Origin: Romanomermis culicivorax | Taxonomy: Eukaryota; Nematoda; Enoplea; Mermithida; Mermithidae | Assembly: GCA_963922205.1 (NCBI GenBank) | Contig: CAWUHX010000131.1 | Span: 372,001-436,000, forward strand | Length of the DNA stretch: 64,000 nucleotides | Direction: 5' to 3' | In this document: positions 10,615 to 23,129 of the stretch, piece after piece | How the letters are laid out: every line of letters begins with the position of its first letter | Position numbering within the stretch: position 1 is the stretch's first letter | Translations under genes and position numbers: made by a program | Notes under the pieces: generated by a model | Seen by the model: the letters and a program-made list of their open reading frames with translations, nothing else | Databases searched by the model: none | Told to the model about the DNA's origin: nothing

Positions 10615-11723
10615 TCAAGAGAACCCAATCTTGATTTTAAAAACCAGAAGTCTTAATTTTGTTATCAAAATATTTCTTGCTGTCCTTAGCAACTTTCTGT
10701 ATGTTTTGGGCGATACTTTCACACAATTTTGTAAGATGGGTAGCCAAAACATACTTGTAAGCCTCGTAGTCATCTGGCATGAATATTTTAAGGGCAGCAG
10801 TGAAATTGATACCAAAATTAGCTTAACGCCCTTGTAGCAGTGAAAATGGTGAACATTTCCTTGCTGCGTGGGGTGTGGCATTATATGCAAATACCACTGC
10901 CCTGAGGTACCTTGGCTGTTCATTGTTATCCTCAATTGCAACTTTTTGCAGCTGTTTTATTAGAGTTTGGTTAAATCTCTCAGCCATACCATTACCCTAC
11001 GGGTGGTATGCTGTTGTGAAAATTTTCCTACACTTTAACAGTTTACAGACTGCTTTCATAAGACCTGAATTAAATCCAGATCTATTATCACTAAGAAGTT
11101 TTCTCCAGGTACTGTGCCTAAATATCACATGTTCTAAGAATGCGTCCACTATGGTCTCAGCCATCTGATCAGGAATCAATATAGTTTCAGCCCATTTAGT
11201 GAAATAATCCTGAAAGACAATGACATATGGGCGACATTCTCTCAAGGAGCAATCCCTATTATATCCACAGACACAATATCAAAGGGACCCTACAGTATAA
11301 TGCATATCAATGGGGATATGGAGCTTTTACTAAGATTAGCCACTTGGCAGACAGGACAAAACTTCAACTAATATCTGACATCTTTTTCAATGCCAGGCCA
11401 CCAGAACTGTTGTTTGACAACACTCAGAGTTCTTTTGAACACTTAGTGTGTCATTATAACGGCTCCATGATATTGGTGAAGAAAGCTGTCTCTGACCGAA
11501 TTTGGGTTATATGATCATGGCCACATCCGTCAGTTTCCCTATAAAGAACTCCGTTATCCTCATAGAATCCACTATGATACTCTGTAGTGCTTTTGACACC
11601 CAATCTTTCCCAAATAGGGGTAAGATTAGTGTCTTCTTTTTGCAATTGAGATATAACCTTTAAATCTATTGGATAATTGACCTTATCATCATCATCATTC
11701 TCTTCATTCTCTCCTTCTTTCAC
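10615..11723 (-). pseudogene. retrotransposon integrase remnant
   Basis: Minus strand. The segment at 11454-11340 shows the zinc-finger end and linker: FWWPGIEKDV followed by CPVCQ, typical of Ty3/gypsy integrase. The catalytic core at 11245-10997 shows QDYFTKWAE with the first Asp and LLSDNRSGF at the second Asp, where LSDRGSQF-like sequence is usual. The third frame (10941-10615) is a C-terminal domain remnant. At least three frames are needed and an in-frame stop lies inside the zinc-binding region, so the protein is dead. Confidence 0.85.
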
Positions 11724-12106
11724 TTCTTCAAACTCTTTTTCTCTATTCCGGAAAGGCCAAGCAATATTTTTAGGATCAATTAGTACAGATCTACCTGGTT
11801 CTTGATTTGCTGCGCTTTGATCCTAAATTTTTGTTTGTCTTCTAGTTGTGATTGCATCAACTACCATGAGCTTCTGCACTTCAATTCTGATCTGCAATGT
11901 ATCTTTGGTAGTCGGTGCAATATTTACTTTTTCTACCATCAACTCCTGGATATCCTTCAACTCCTTGGTATGCTCGAGGACAGCTTTTTGTCTCTACTTT
12001 CAACCCCTTTGTTCCTTATCCTCTGAAATCGTTGTACCAATTCTTGACTTTCAATTTCATTGGTTTGAGTTCCGAAATTACAAAATTGAATTTTGAAGAC
12101 ATTTTT

Positions 12107-12325
12107 TCATTTTGGTGGGTTTTTGTCCTTAGCTTCTTCGGGTTCATCTTTTCTTGAGAGGAAATCATCCATCCCATTTTGTCTACCAGGCACATACTCC
12201 AATCTATGATTGAATTGGTTTATAATGCAATACCATCTTTTCAATTTATCATTGGTTTGTGTATTAACTTTCATAGATAAAACAGGTTTATGATCAGTTT
12301 TGAGCAATACTTTTTGCCCAAGCAA
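12107..12325 (-). pseudogene. retrotransposon RNase H remnant
   Basis: Minus-strand frame with LLKTDHKPVL (the D-H-K pattern of gypsy RNase H), a KLKRW helix, the FNHRLEYVPGRQN motif and MDDFLSR. These are the standard C-terminal landmarks before integrase. The N-terminal half of the domain is lost in stops between here and the reverse transcriptase. Confidence 0.88.
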
Positions 12326-12479
12326 ATAGTGCTGGTAAACTTTAAACCTCTAGGCATTATCACTCTGTAGCACACACCTTCCTCTCATCTTCCTTAAGGA
12401 TTCAGTTGCTATAGACTATTACCCATTGGTCATCTTTAGTCTTCTGATAAAGCACTGCCCCCATCCAAAACAAGATACG

Positions 12480-13733
12480 GTAGGAATGGCACTGAGGTGA
12501 GTGCCTTTTTCAGTTCTTCGAATACTCTGCAATGTTCCTCTGTAGCTCAGAATTTCTTCTTTCCCAGAGTGGTAAGCTTGTACAAAGGCTCAGCAAACTG
12601 TGCAAGGTGTTGGATAAATATCTTACATCATTGCAATATACCCAAAAACCTTTGCATTCACTTCATGCTATTGGGAAATTCAAATTCCATAAAAGCTTTC
12701 ACTTTTTTCGGATCTGGTGAGACTCCATTTTCATCCAGTATGTGTCCAAGAAAATGAACACTTTTTGGAAGAAATTCACACTTCTCCAGTTTAAGTGTTA
12801 GCTTTGCTTTCCAAAGAGCTTGCAAGACCAACTCTTAATTCTCCAAATGTTCATCAAAAGTCTTGGAAAATACAATGATATCATCAATGATCACCAAACA
12901 AATTTTCCAGACTAGACCATGCAAAACTCTCTCCATCATTCTTTGAAACTCTGCAGGTGCATTTTTAAGTCCCAAAGGCATGACTTTAAACTGATACAAG
13001 CCTTCCTGACATATAAATGCAGTTTTCTCCTTGTTACATTCCTCAAGTGGGACTTGCCAATATCCGGTTTTTAGATCCAAGGTGGCATAAAATTTGGCAT
13101 TACCTAGACAATCTAAATAATCATCCATTCTAGGTATAGGATACCTATCATCTTTAGTAACTTCATTTATACCTCTGAAATCCATAACTGGTCTCACAGT
13201 ACCATCCTTTTCTCAACTAGGAAAAGTGGAGCAGCCCATGGTGACTGGCTGGGTTCAATAACTCCTTTATCTAATGTGTCCTGGACTTGAGCTCTAATCC
13301 CTGATCTTTGGTTTATGGGAGCTCTGTAATAATGTTTTGCCACTGGCATTGCATCACCAGTATCAATTTTGCACATAAGATACGGTCTTGTAGTTAAGGG
13401 ATCATTGAGTAAGCTGAAAACATCTCTATATTTAGAAAAATTTGCTACAGCTTTTTCCTTTAATTCCTCAGCCATATCAGCTTTGAAGATCATTTTATAT
13501 AGCGCTTCCCTAAATGCCAATGCATCATACATGGACATTCGGGGAGTGGCACTAAAATTATCCTCAATGCTAAATATCCAGCAACTCATACTTTGTACTT
13601 CTGATATTCCTGAATTTTCTCGTAATATTGAGTCACAGTACCCTACAACCTGATCAGGTTGCAATTGGCACCCTGAACCAGTATTATTCGAAATTGCTAT
13701 AAAGCGCGCTATAAACTGTAAATTTCTTTTCAT
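12480..13733 (-). pseudogene. retrotransposon reverse transcriptase remnant
   Basis: Two overlapping minus-strand frames (13733-13194 and 13197-12835) are joined by a frameshift. The first ends with the SPWAAPLFLVEKR motif. The second has RPVMDFRGINEVT, DRYPIPRMDD, ATLDLKTGYWQV (catalytic Asp of motif A), FKVMPLGLKNAPAEFQRMM and VIIDDIIVFS. The YxDD box is therefore IIDD, losing the usual Tyr. A stop follows at DEHLEN, and the thumb/connection part continues in degraded form to about 12480. Confidence 0.93.
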
Positions 13734-14330
13734 CTTTATTCCCTTCTACGACTAAACAATTCAGATCTATTTTAGAAGATCGTTCCCATAATGTTGCCTT
13801 AACAAGCACATCAGTTCCATCTGGTATGTATACTTTCTTACACAACACCACTGGAACCACTATACCTGATTGGCATATCCTGGGGTATTGATCATCTTGA
13901 GGACTTGAATGTACTATAGGTGCTTCCCCTATATGATCAATAGCTTGTATATGACTCACATGATCTTTAGGTACAACACTTATAGCTTTCTCAACTCCAT
14001 TAAGCTTCATGATATCTTTACCAAAATCTATCATCACTCTAACATCTGGATGTGCTAAACAATCCGTTCCAATTATAAGATTTTTCTCGGCATTTGGAAT
14101 GATTATGGCCTTCACCAAGAAAACTCCAAATTCACAATGCATTTTGAATTGAATGTAACCATGTGCATGTACTACTGCACCACCAGCAACAGTGACTTTT
14201 AGTATCTCAGGGTATTCGGTATATTCTTCATCAAAAGCTTCCTTTAGAAACCCTGATCACAACACCAAACACTGAGCACCTGTATCCACTAAAGCCTTGA
14301 TGTTAGATTTACATACAGTCACACTAATGT
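13684..14330 (-). pseudogene. retrotransposon aspartic protease remnant
   Basis: The active-site frame ALVDTGAQCLVL lies on the minus strand with DTGA encoded at 14275-14286. A stop or shift follows, then a second frame (14142-13684) with LIIGTDCLAHPDV, the conserved second half of gypsy-type retropepsins. It lies between gag and reverse transcriptase as expected. Confidence 0.82.
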
Positions 14331-14421
14331 GAAATGGGAGAGTTTGAGGAAACTTAGAAAGCCTTAATCTTTCCTCCTGATTTGGAATTATCCCATGCTT
14401 AAACGCCTTTGTAACCTTGGA

Positions 14422-16700
14422 TTAATCTTCTTTCATCATGGCACACTTCAATACTCCAGGATATTTCATTTCTTTAACACCTTGACCCATAGTGGCAATG
14501 CTATTAACACTTCCAGCAGATCCCAACTCTGTCTCACTAGATGTGGATGGTTGACTATTAGAAACCACTTGACCACGTGGGCTAGAGTTACTGATTTGAA
14601 CCTGACCATGAGGGGGAGCTGTGATCATCAGCTGTTGGCTAGGTGCCAGCAGTTGTGGTGCCATATAGAGTTGTTCATTCTGTAATCTATTCTGGTAATC
14701 AATGAATTGTTGATAAGTATCATAATCCACATTATCACCATAATAACCTACAGCATGAGCTCCTCTACTGCTTCTGCCAACATATCCTCCTCTAAAGATT
14801 CCAAACTGTTGCCTGAAACCTCTGTTTCCACCATATCAATTTTACCTATTACGTTCATGTGCATTTTTCCATTGAAGGGTTTTACATTGGGACGTGTCAT
14901 GAGAGTTATTTCTATGGTATTGACAATTTGGTTTCATAAACTCTTTTTCACCTTGTTTTTGGGGTTTGCCCTTATTAACTTTGGCAGAAATTTCATTCAA
15001 TTTGGCATCAGTCTTTTGGCTTATCTCCTGATAACATTGAGCCAACTTCGCAATCTCCTGTGATAACTTTGCCGGAACAGAATTACTACTAGGTTCCTCA
15101 GGCTCTTTTCCCTTTTGGGGAGTAGTAGCCATTTGAGTCCCCTGTCAGTTATTCTTCTCTAAAGGAGTATCGGAATCCTTCTTCTCTGACCCTAAGATCA
15201 GGGTTCACTTCTCTCTCCTTGCTTGCTGTCCCATAGCTTTATTTTGAAACTGCCTTTGGGGAGCATTGCCGAATTTATTTCTACCTACATAAGCCACTTT
15301 AGCTTGCCCTTCACCCATGATCACTTCATTTATCACAATTGGAGATCTGCAGGTCCTCTCTTTTTATAAGCAGCTGTATTCTACTTATCTATCTTGTGCA
15401 CATCCTCTGCCAGATCATGCCATGTTCCATACTTCTCCCTTAGATCCAGCAGTTCCATCTGATACTGCTCAGATGCTTTATATAAAAAGGTATCAATAAT
15501 GAAGCTATCTCTGAATTCTTCAGTCTTATTAGGGTATAATCTATCTACTAGCCTACTTATTCTCTTGAGGAATTTCACTGGAGGTTCATCAAACTCATGA
15601 TTTATGTTCATCAGTTCCCTTGCTTGCATACCAACATTTGAATGTGGAGCTTGCACTTTGAGTAACTTTCTTCAAGCTTTCTCCTAGCTTTTGAATCTTC
15701 TGGCAGTAGCTTTCAGTACTCCTTTAGAAAGCCCTTGTAAGGCAGCCAGCTTCATTTTATCGGTAGTCTCTGTAGTAAACTCTGCTTCTAAATCGTTTAG
15801 AAAACTGAGAACTCGTGTTTCAGTCATGCCATCTAGGAGTAGCTTTGGCTTTACCGCCTCCAGTATATCTGACACAGTAGGCTCCGATCCATCCACTAAG
15901 GAGTCATCAGAATCTGATGAATTTCCTCGTGTGGACTTCTTGGATTGTTTGTGCTTCAACGTAGTATGTTTGCTTTCCCCATGACTGCCTGCTGCTTCAT
16001 CATCAATCTCTTGGAAAAATTGTGCAACTATATCACTTGCTTGTTCTCAAACAGCAAGTTTTTCAGTTACATGTTTTTCCATAGAAACCTTAGATTTCAC
16101 AGCAGGTTTGACTGTAAACTTTTGCTCTGACTCATCCACTTCTATTTGCCCTAACCTTAGGTCATTGGCAATACAGGTTGCAGATGTCATTGGCAAAGTT
16201 CCACACACACTCTGACTTTGCAATAATCTATCAATAGTCCTACTCACTCAGATATCCTTTTCTCTTTGATCCAAAATGAACTTTTCCAATAGGTATTGGA
16301 CTTCCATCATCGAATCGGCCATTTTATCAATTTTGACCTTTAGCAATCCATTTTTGTCATCCTTTTGGCTCATTTTGAATTGTAATTCGTCCAATGGATC
16401 ATGACCACACTCCTCCTGAATTGTATCAAAATTATCCTGGAAGTATTCCTGATGATACATATCAAATCATTGTTGAGGTCGTCATAAACGTTCCTCCTTC
16501 GATTGATCAAAAATAAATGGATCATTTTGATCCTTGGCCGATTTCAGCCTTTCATCAATAGGCGCATTAAACCGAACATCTCTATCATTGACAGTAAATA
16601 GTTCCTTTACTGCAGCCATATTATTAGTATTATTACTGGCCGTTATAGGCGCTGCAGAATTGGGCACACTTACTGGGTCTAATTTTACCTCAGATACCAC
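14422..16700 (-). pseudogene. retrotransposon gag remnant
   Basis: A chain of short minus-strand frames in consistent order. The capsid-like part is at 15959-15381, with the helix-rich MKLAALQGLSKGVLKATA and FLKRISRLVDRLYPNKTEEF. A nucleocapsid-like zinc knuckle at about 14950-14890 reads CQYHRNNSHDTSQC (C-x2-H-x4-H-x4-C). A glutamine-rich tail runs to 14422, and polar N-terminal segments lie at 16700-16047. At least five stops or shifts separate the pieces. Confidence 0.75.
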
Positions 16701-16865
16701 AGGCAGTGTGAAGGATTTGTCCGACTCATCATGCCTTGTACTAGGTGGAGTCCTTGGTAAAGTTGTACCAGGGGCTAGTCCTCAGTTTTTCTGGACATCC
16801 TGAGTCCTAAATCCTTGTAAAAACCTTTTGGTTTTGTAGCACCTCCGGTCTGCACTCTTCTGTAT

Positions 16866-16883
16866 TGCAAGTGTCAGAAGCCA
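16866..16883 (-). other. primer binding site candidate
   Basis: On the minus strand, five bases inside the 5' LTR, the sequence starts TGGCTTCTGACAC, beginning with the TGG expected to pair with a tRNA 3' CCA. I cannot assign the tRNA. Confidence 0.5.
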
Positions 16884-16888
16884 CTGCT

Positions 16889-17348
16889 TGTTATGTTTAC
16901 TTCTCTTCTTAGATCTGAAGATGTCAGCAATATAACTCAAGATACTATTGGCTTGTATCCAAATGACTACTGTAGGTCACTCAAAGGAGCTTCCTATTAG
17001 CAATCAGCTAAGTACAGTGCAACAGTCCTCAAGCAGAAACAAACACAACCTTCAGTCATTAATAAGTAGCTGGAAACTCTAACTCTTGCAATCAAAAAGC
17101 AATCAGGGTCTCCCCAGATGCTTCCTTAAGGTTTACACAAATATATAGAACTCACTATGTTGAGGTCCAGGAAGGCTGGGCCTTTTCCCGTGTAAGTGGC
17201 TTCTGCCTCTGCTAACTGTGCAAGTAAAATATTATCAATAATAATAATAATATTATGAACAATATGTAAAGTGTCAGGGGCTGTCAACATTCCATTTATT
17301 GGGTCACTAAGTGAACAAAATATAAACCAAACAGACGTGACTTGCCCA
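16889..17348 (-). repeat. 5' LTR
   Basis: 460 bp, aligned with 6547-7020 over its full length, including (AAT)n-like runs and the TATA-like box. Ends TG...CA in element sense. Confidence 0.9.
17141..17148 (-). promoter_or_regulatory. TATA-like element in 5' LTR
   Basis: CTATATAT on the minus strand, preserved in the 3' LTR at 6799-6806. The position within the LTR is compatible with a U3 promoter. Confidence 0.4.
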
Positions 17349-18200
17349 CAAGACAATGAAGGTGTAAGAATGATAAACATCCTGTTTCTTGATCGAATTG
17401 TGGCTTCATCCACTTCACCAATTTTGCATAGATGTGGGAAGACTGCTACGGTAAGTACATCCCCAACATATATTATAGGTTGAGGCTACCCCACCACCTA
17501 TGATTTCCAGCCCATAAAAAAAACTGCTAAATTGTTGTAGCCTTGCATACAATGTCTTGGAACACATTCTTACTGTGACCTAAAATATTAATTTAACCAT
17601 ATTTATCAATTTTATCATTAATGGCACTCTTGATTAGCTTATTGCAGTTATATTTGGACAGAGAATCCTTAATTAATTTTGTATGGAAGCCATGGACGTT
17701 CTTGGATCATTTTCTAGGGGTTCTGGCCCTGCGCAGAACCTTGGCTGACCACCAGCGAAATTCTCATTTTTTTTGGATTTTTATACCATGAAGTGGAGAA
17801 GTAAATCTTTTCCTAAGTAAATCTTGCAAACAAATCTAATAAACATAATATAAATGTGATTTTAAAACAGTTCAGCACCCTCTGAAGACTCGATCATACA
17901 AAGAGTTGAAAATTTCATATAGAAATGTTGAAAATTATGCGGAAAAAAATTTAATTTTTTGTTGGACCTAAAAGAGTACACTGAGAAGCAAAAAGAAATT
18001 CCAAAGCATCCTAATCAATTTTGATTGAGTTCTGAGCACTTAGAAAAATTAGGTCTGACCCCCCAAAATTTCTATGCCATTCATGAATGGTGAAAACCAT
18101 GAAAATAATCCATTTGAAAGGCTGCAGCACCTTACCCACATACCATTTTTACAAAAACAAATGATAAAAGATAAGGAAGTGGGCCAAAAAATTTTTTGAA
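17349..18200. other. gene-free CpG-poor flank
   Basis: Same CpG-poor, AT-rich texture as 1-6.5 kb and no gene. The texture changes to CpG-normal sequence at about 18.2-18.3 kb. Confidence 0.5.
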
Positions 18201-19124
18201 TATGTCCACTACTGTATTGAGATTCTGAATATATAAAAGTATAGATGAAATTTTAAACCCACCCATATATTAATAATGACGAACTGTGCAACAGTTGCAC
18301 TCAGATTTATTGCCATGAATTGACATGAATGGATAATTCGAACAGTCGTACATATGTTTTTTTTGTTGTGGAAATTGATGTTTTTCGTCTTATAATCCAA
18401 ATGTCCGATTAATCCCCGTCTATAGGACAAAAATATATCATAATTTCACATTGTTGAATGTCTTTACTCTAATTACTCTAGGGCAATGCCATTTTTTGCT
18501 ATCGTATTTCCTGCTGAGGGAGCGGTTGACCATTTATCAAATTGCACATATATTTCAAGATTAGATGATCTCAATTTTTTCATCATTGTGCGTATTTTCT
18601 CTCTGAATTCAAGCGGGAAATGCGTTAACGGTATTTTCGATTACAATACGACGCAAAATTTTATAAAAAAGGATCATCATCAGTTAGCTGACTTGACTAT
18701 TAGTTGTCATGGGATCACGTTTTTCTCAATTTCTAAGTTAGAGTATAGCCCTGCATATACATTGTATATAAGAATCGATTCTTACCCCTCCATCTTGCTG
18801 CAGTGGATAGATTTTAATTAAATTGTTGAAAAATGTTTGGAACGCAGTATCAATGCTTGATAGGCTACTTGCGCGTGCATTTGCATAATTTTGCTATTAA
18901 TATACTTAGGAAGTCATTTATCCATTTGCGAAGGTTGCTATAAAACTTATCTGAAAGCAAAAAATTTCTCTATGGAAATTTATATTATACTAGATCCTTA
19001 TTAGACATTTGTCATTGCATGGTACTATAAGATCTTGTTACAGGCAACTTGCCGTTATATGTGTTTGATGACTGATTTTTTGGTAGATTCTTACTTCAAC
19101 AGTGGAGTAACAAAGAACTAGCAA
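18201..19124. other. gene-free sequence after the composition change
   Basis: An open frame of 111 codons on the plus strand (18486-18821) has no recognisable domain and lacks convincing splice context. It is treated as chance. Nothing else is seen. Confidence 0.4.
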
Positions 19125-19500
19125 ACATCTATAGTCCATTTACTTACTGACAGATGCAGTGACAATCAAAAAAGTAGGTCCAATTTGACACTCGATCTTC
19201 TAGTAGTTAAAAACTGTTGAAACAACACTGAATTTTCTCATGGCAATGAAAAGGCCAAAATCCTAGAAAAATATGCTTATCCAGTACTTTTGACTTGATT
19301 ACACCTGTGTCTACACATGCGTGCTACACTAGAAATCTTGTCTATTAAGATTATCGAACACTAGAAATCTTGTCTATTAAGATTATCGAAGGAAACTTTT
19401 ATTTTTTTCGCCACTCATGGACGAAATAATTTTTTCACTGATTATAATAATAAGCTTGCCAGTTTTTCAATGTTGAACTTACTTTCGTGGGATTGCTACA
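19125..19500 (+). repeat. dispersed repeat family C, copy 1
   Basis: Resembles 45170-45490, sharing an AAAAAAGTAGGT(C/T)(C/T)AATTTGA core near the start and a GATTATAATAATAAGC/GATTACAGTAATAAGCC end. Family unknown. Confidence 0.5.
19326..19389 (+). repeat. 32-bp perfect tandem duplication
   Basis: Two exact head-to-tail copies of a unit starting ACACTAGAAATCTTG and ending GATTATCGA. It lies inside repeat family C; the second copy (45 kb) does not show the duplication. Confidence 0.85.
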
Positions 19501-20144
19501 TCTATCATTTTCAATTTTTTTTTCAAAAATATGTAGACTTCAGTATAAGTTACTCATCCACATGGTCAAATGAGCCAAACCTTAGTTATCATCAATTGTG
19601 AACTTAGTCAGTCATATTTAACCTCGGACAATTTAGGGGCTGTATAAGGAATATTATGGTTATCGTCGGGTGAGTTTTTCAAACGGTTTTATGAACGAGC
19701 AGGGCATTTGAGGCCACATTGCATAAATTTATATGACAGACGAATTTAGCAGGTAAGGATGTAAAAAAATTTTGCACGATTTACATATTTTGTCCTGCAA
19801 TGCAAGAGGATGCTGACTAGAGCAAAGTTGCTTGATATTCGAATTACCGACACATAGAACTTCGTATGATGGGGACTGTGTTTAAATGTATTAATCATAC
19901 AGAACCAATTTCTGGTAGTATTCTTCAGGTGCTCAAGCCATCTATTTTCATGATCAAAAAGCATAGTTCATCATTCTTGTTCAATTTCAAAATAAATCGA
20001 GCGTGCCTAAAATGTCTTCTTGATCCGAACTTTCTAATTTCGTATAGAAAAGAATATTATTTGGCGGATCTAGCTTTGAAAAAATATATTGAAATTCATT
20101 TACTATAATAACCAATGAATCATGGACAGTAAATTGGGTGTAAT

Positions 20145-20353
20145 ATTATACTCCATTCAATTTGAAATAATCGATGCAGCGGTCGGAGTTTTGACAAACG
20201 CAGCCTTACTGGAGATCAGGAAATCAATTTATAAATCTCAAAATCATTGCAAAGAGTGATGTTCAAGGAGTCTGTATCACAAAGGAAAAATTTATTGAAT
20301 AGAGTCAACGAGCTTTCCATTATTTTGGGGAAAAATATATGAATGAGTATAGT
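20145..20353 (+). mobile_element. MITE family 1, copy
   Basis: Starts ATTATACTCCATTCAATTTG and ends with the inverse GAATGAGTATAGT. The interior matches the 22888-23129 copy (GATGCAGCGGTCGGAGTTTT, TCAAGGAGTCTGTAT, AGAGTCAACGAGC). Part of the right terminal repeat is deleted. No coding content. Confidence 0.7.
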
Positions 20354-22887
20354 ACTTTTTGAAGAAAACTCACTGATTACGAGCTCATTGGTATGTTGCG
20401 TCAAGTTATACTCGTTGTCAGGACCAATGTTTTAAATTCAAGGATCTTATGACTAAACTTAATTACCATTCGGTTGAAGGATACTGATTGGTGCGAAATC
20501 AAGAAAATCTTGAACAGTTCAGAGCTGTTCCAGCTTGGTACACGAACAATCTTTTTTAGTGATTTCACGGGCCTGGGCTCCTGAAAATTTGGAAATAGCT
20601 TCCAAAATTTTTGCTCTAGGAGCCATTTTAGCTCCCAAAAAATTATGATTTGTATATTTGTATTTTGGTCAATTGTCGTTATTTCCATTCAATTTTAGAT
20701 TTAGAGTAAGCTATACTCTAATTTTCTGTACTTTTCATAAATTAATTAATGAATATCCAAGTAATTTATTTACATTCAACAGTGCCTTACAAGCCTATGT
20801 TTTGATATTCTTCAATTACAGATTTTTGGCTCCTAAAATTTGCCCCCTAGAAATTTAGGCATAGGAGCATTTTAACTCGTGAATGTCAATCCAGAATACG
20901 AAAGCACATTTTATTGGTAAACATGATTTATGTTTGGAATGTTCTTGTTGCATATGATATGATGTATGTGTATGATAGTTTGGAAAGTTTCAAAATAGAA
21001 GTGAGGCCCTTCTTTCGCTTAGAAAATTTTAGTTCATGTAGCAGATCTAGAGATAAAGTACAACACTTCCTTTAGAATATTTTATCGAATCAAGCATTTA
21101 TTTTTATTAGCGTTATTCGTGGTCGAAGTCAGAGTAGGGTACATAACTTTCTAGCATCTTTCTAGTATCTAACTTTTTCGATTCAACTATTTTGTATATG
21201 TACAGAAATGTGGTGTTCTGGATTGAATGAATTCGGGCGGTGTCGATGGCACAAGACTTAAAACTGATTTAACGTCTGAGTAAAATAGAAAAAATAATAT
21301 TAAAAATCAAAGAAGACAAGAACGAAATTTCGGATTTTGATTGTCACCCAGATAAATATTCTTCATGTTACGTCTCCCTACGTTGGCAACATATTTGGAA
21401 ATACCGTTTTCCACCCCTCATCTGTACCAGTACAAACGATGTACCAAAAAACTTTTATTCCTAGAAAAGTTTCCATACAGCAAAACAACCAAACATCGGT
21501 CTTTTTGTTGCATCCAATTAATGATTCAAATTAATATTACGAGTACATCAACTTTTCTCGTGTTTGGACTGCAAAGTTGTTTTATTTGCATCATCAGCTT
21601 GAAAGGACGATATCAAAACAATATTTTTTGTTTAATTGATTCAAAAAATGAATAATATGACGTTTCTTCATTAAAATTTGATTTCAAAAAGTATAAACAA
21701 ACATTTAACTGAGAAAACAGCAGCTCAAATATGAGTCTAGAAACTTGATTATAGGGTGAAAGTACACCAAAGTTCAATCAACGGCTGGAAGTGCGTCCAA
21801 AGTCAACGGTACGAGTTTTTTTCTATAATCCAATGCAAATGGCTGGAAAACTTCGGCTTTTTTGGCGCCTAGTAGGATACGATTCCCGATTTTCGTTTTC
21901 ACTCAAGACCGCCCTTCCATTTCCATGCAAGAAGTTCAAAAACTATTATATAATTTGAAAGATATGAAATGTTTATATTTTTTACCTTTAGCTATACGCA
22001 TTTGTATTGAGTTCGAAGATTCTCAGGAACATAATCAGGTTAAATTTTTCCGTTATGTGCTATTCACCATAGAAACAATTTGAGCACATTTTCCACGGTG
22101 TGTGTAGGTACTAAAAAAGTTCATCAGTATTTTTCTTTGTCATCAGTTTCGCGTCCCATCATTCTTCTTCGCGTGTCAACACTTTTGCCAAACGCGTCTT
22201 TTCAACACTTCGCGGAATGTCTTTTTCCTAGAAACTCATTTTCTTTATCTTTTTGTGCTTTAAAAAATCTTATGCATTTTTAATTTGATAATTTTTCTGC
22301 ATTTGTTGACTGGAAAATTTTCCAGTCCCGTCTCTGAGCTTTAGTATTTTTCATAAATTTTTCAACACGGGGCAGAGGAGGAAAAAAATAATGAGCTTCA
22401 GTCTTTATGCTGCTCGAATCAGCATTTTTGATTAGTGGACATGGAAAGGCACATTACGCTTTAGTTTATTATGGCCATTTTGATGCGATTTTTGTCTTTT
22501 TTCCATTTAGTTTTATGGTTATTAGAGTTTTTGTCGTTCATTGTCAGAAAGATAAGGTTTTATTCACAGAAACGCTTTTATATTGCCATTCTCGTTTTTA
22601 TTATGAGTACAAAGATATTTTAGGAATAATTGAGCAGTTAAGAACAGCACTACGAAGCTATGCTACCAAAAACGCGTAACATCACAATCGTGAATTTTTG
22701 CAAATTCTGTATCATGCAACAGATGTTTTCCACTACAAAAAAATCTACAGCTTGTTGGTGGCTAATCAGATATTGATTTTTCCGAATCGTGAAAAATGTT
22801 TATTGAATAAGGAGGTCTGCAATAAAAATAATCAAATATGTTGAAATCTCCGATTTTTACGAACGCGGTATTCTTCAACACAATCAT
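20354..22887. other. intergenic, no gene seen
   Basis: Several 60-96-codon open frames on the plus strand (21337-21655, 21862-22283, 22407-22679) lack domains, biased codon use or paired splice sites, so I treat them as chance. Confidence 0.45.
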
Positions 22888-23129
22888 ACTATACTCCATT
22901 CATTTCGAAATGATCGATGCAGCAGTCGGTGTTCCGGCAAACGAAGCCTTACTCGAGGTCAGAAAATAAATTTCAATGATCTTGAAATGATTTAACAGAG
23001 TGATCATCAAGGAATCTGTATTATGAAAGAAAACGTTATTGGTCAGAGTCAGCGAGCCTTCCATAATTTGAAATAAAAGTTTGGTTGTGACCAAGCGCAT
23101 TGATCATTTCAAAATGAATGCAATGTAGT
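22888..23129 (+). mobile_element. MITE family 1, most complete copy
   Basis: About 242 bp with terminal inverted repeats of roughly 33 bp: ACTATACTCCATTCATTTCG at the left and, on the minus strand, ACTACATTGCATTCATTTTG at the right, both followed by AAATGATC(G/A)ATGC. Too short to encode a transposase. Related copies lie at 20145, 48806 (interrupted), 58519 (partial) and 59400. Confidence 0.8.

Larger units (their letters stand above)
6547..17348 (-). mobile_element. decayed Ty3/gypsy-type LTR retrotransposon with an extra 3' frame
   Basis: Two matching LTRs (474 and 460 bp) face the same way and bound 9.9 kb of minus-strand coding remnants in the order gag, protease, reverse transcriptase, RNase H, integrase, which is Ty3/gypsy order. 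A primer-binding-site candidate lies just inside the 5' LTR and a purine tract just inside the 3' LTR. In element sense the LTRs start TGRGCAAGTC and end CATAACA. Every frame is broken by stops and shifts, and the LTRs differ at a few dozen positions plus a length change, so this is an old, inactive copy. Downstream of integrase lies about 2.2 kb of additional coding remnant with an exonuclease-like domain. I saw no convincing target-site duplication (GTATA against CAAGA at the flanks). Confidence 0.92.

Noticed and set aside
6542-17353. 5-bp target-site duplication of the LTR element
   Set aside because: Flanks GTATA and CAAGA do not match, nor do the 4-bp versions. Either the ends have mutated or the edges are off by a few bases.
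18486-18821. 111-codon plus-strand frame just right of the composition change
   Set aside because: No family resemblance, no splice or promoter support, and it is next to many equally long chance frames.
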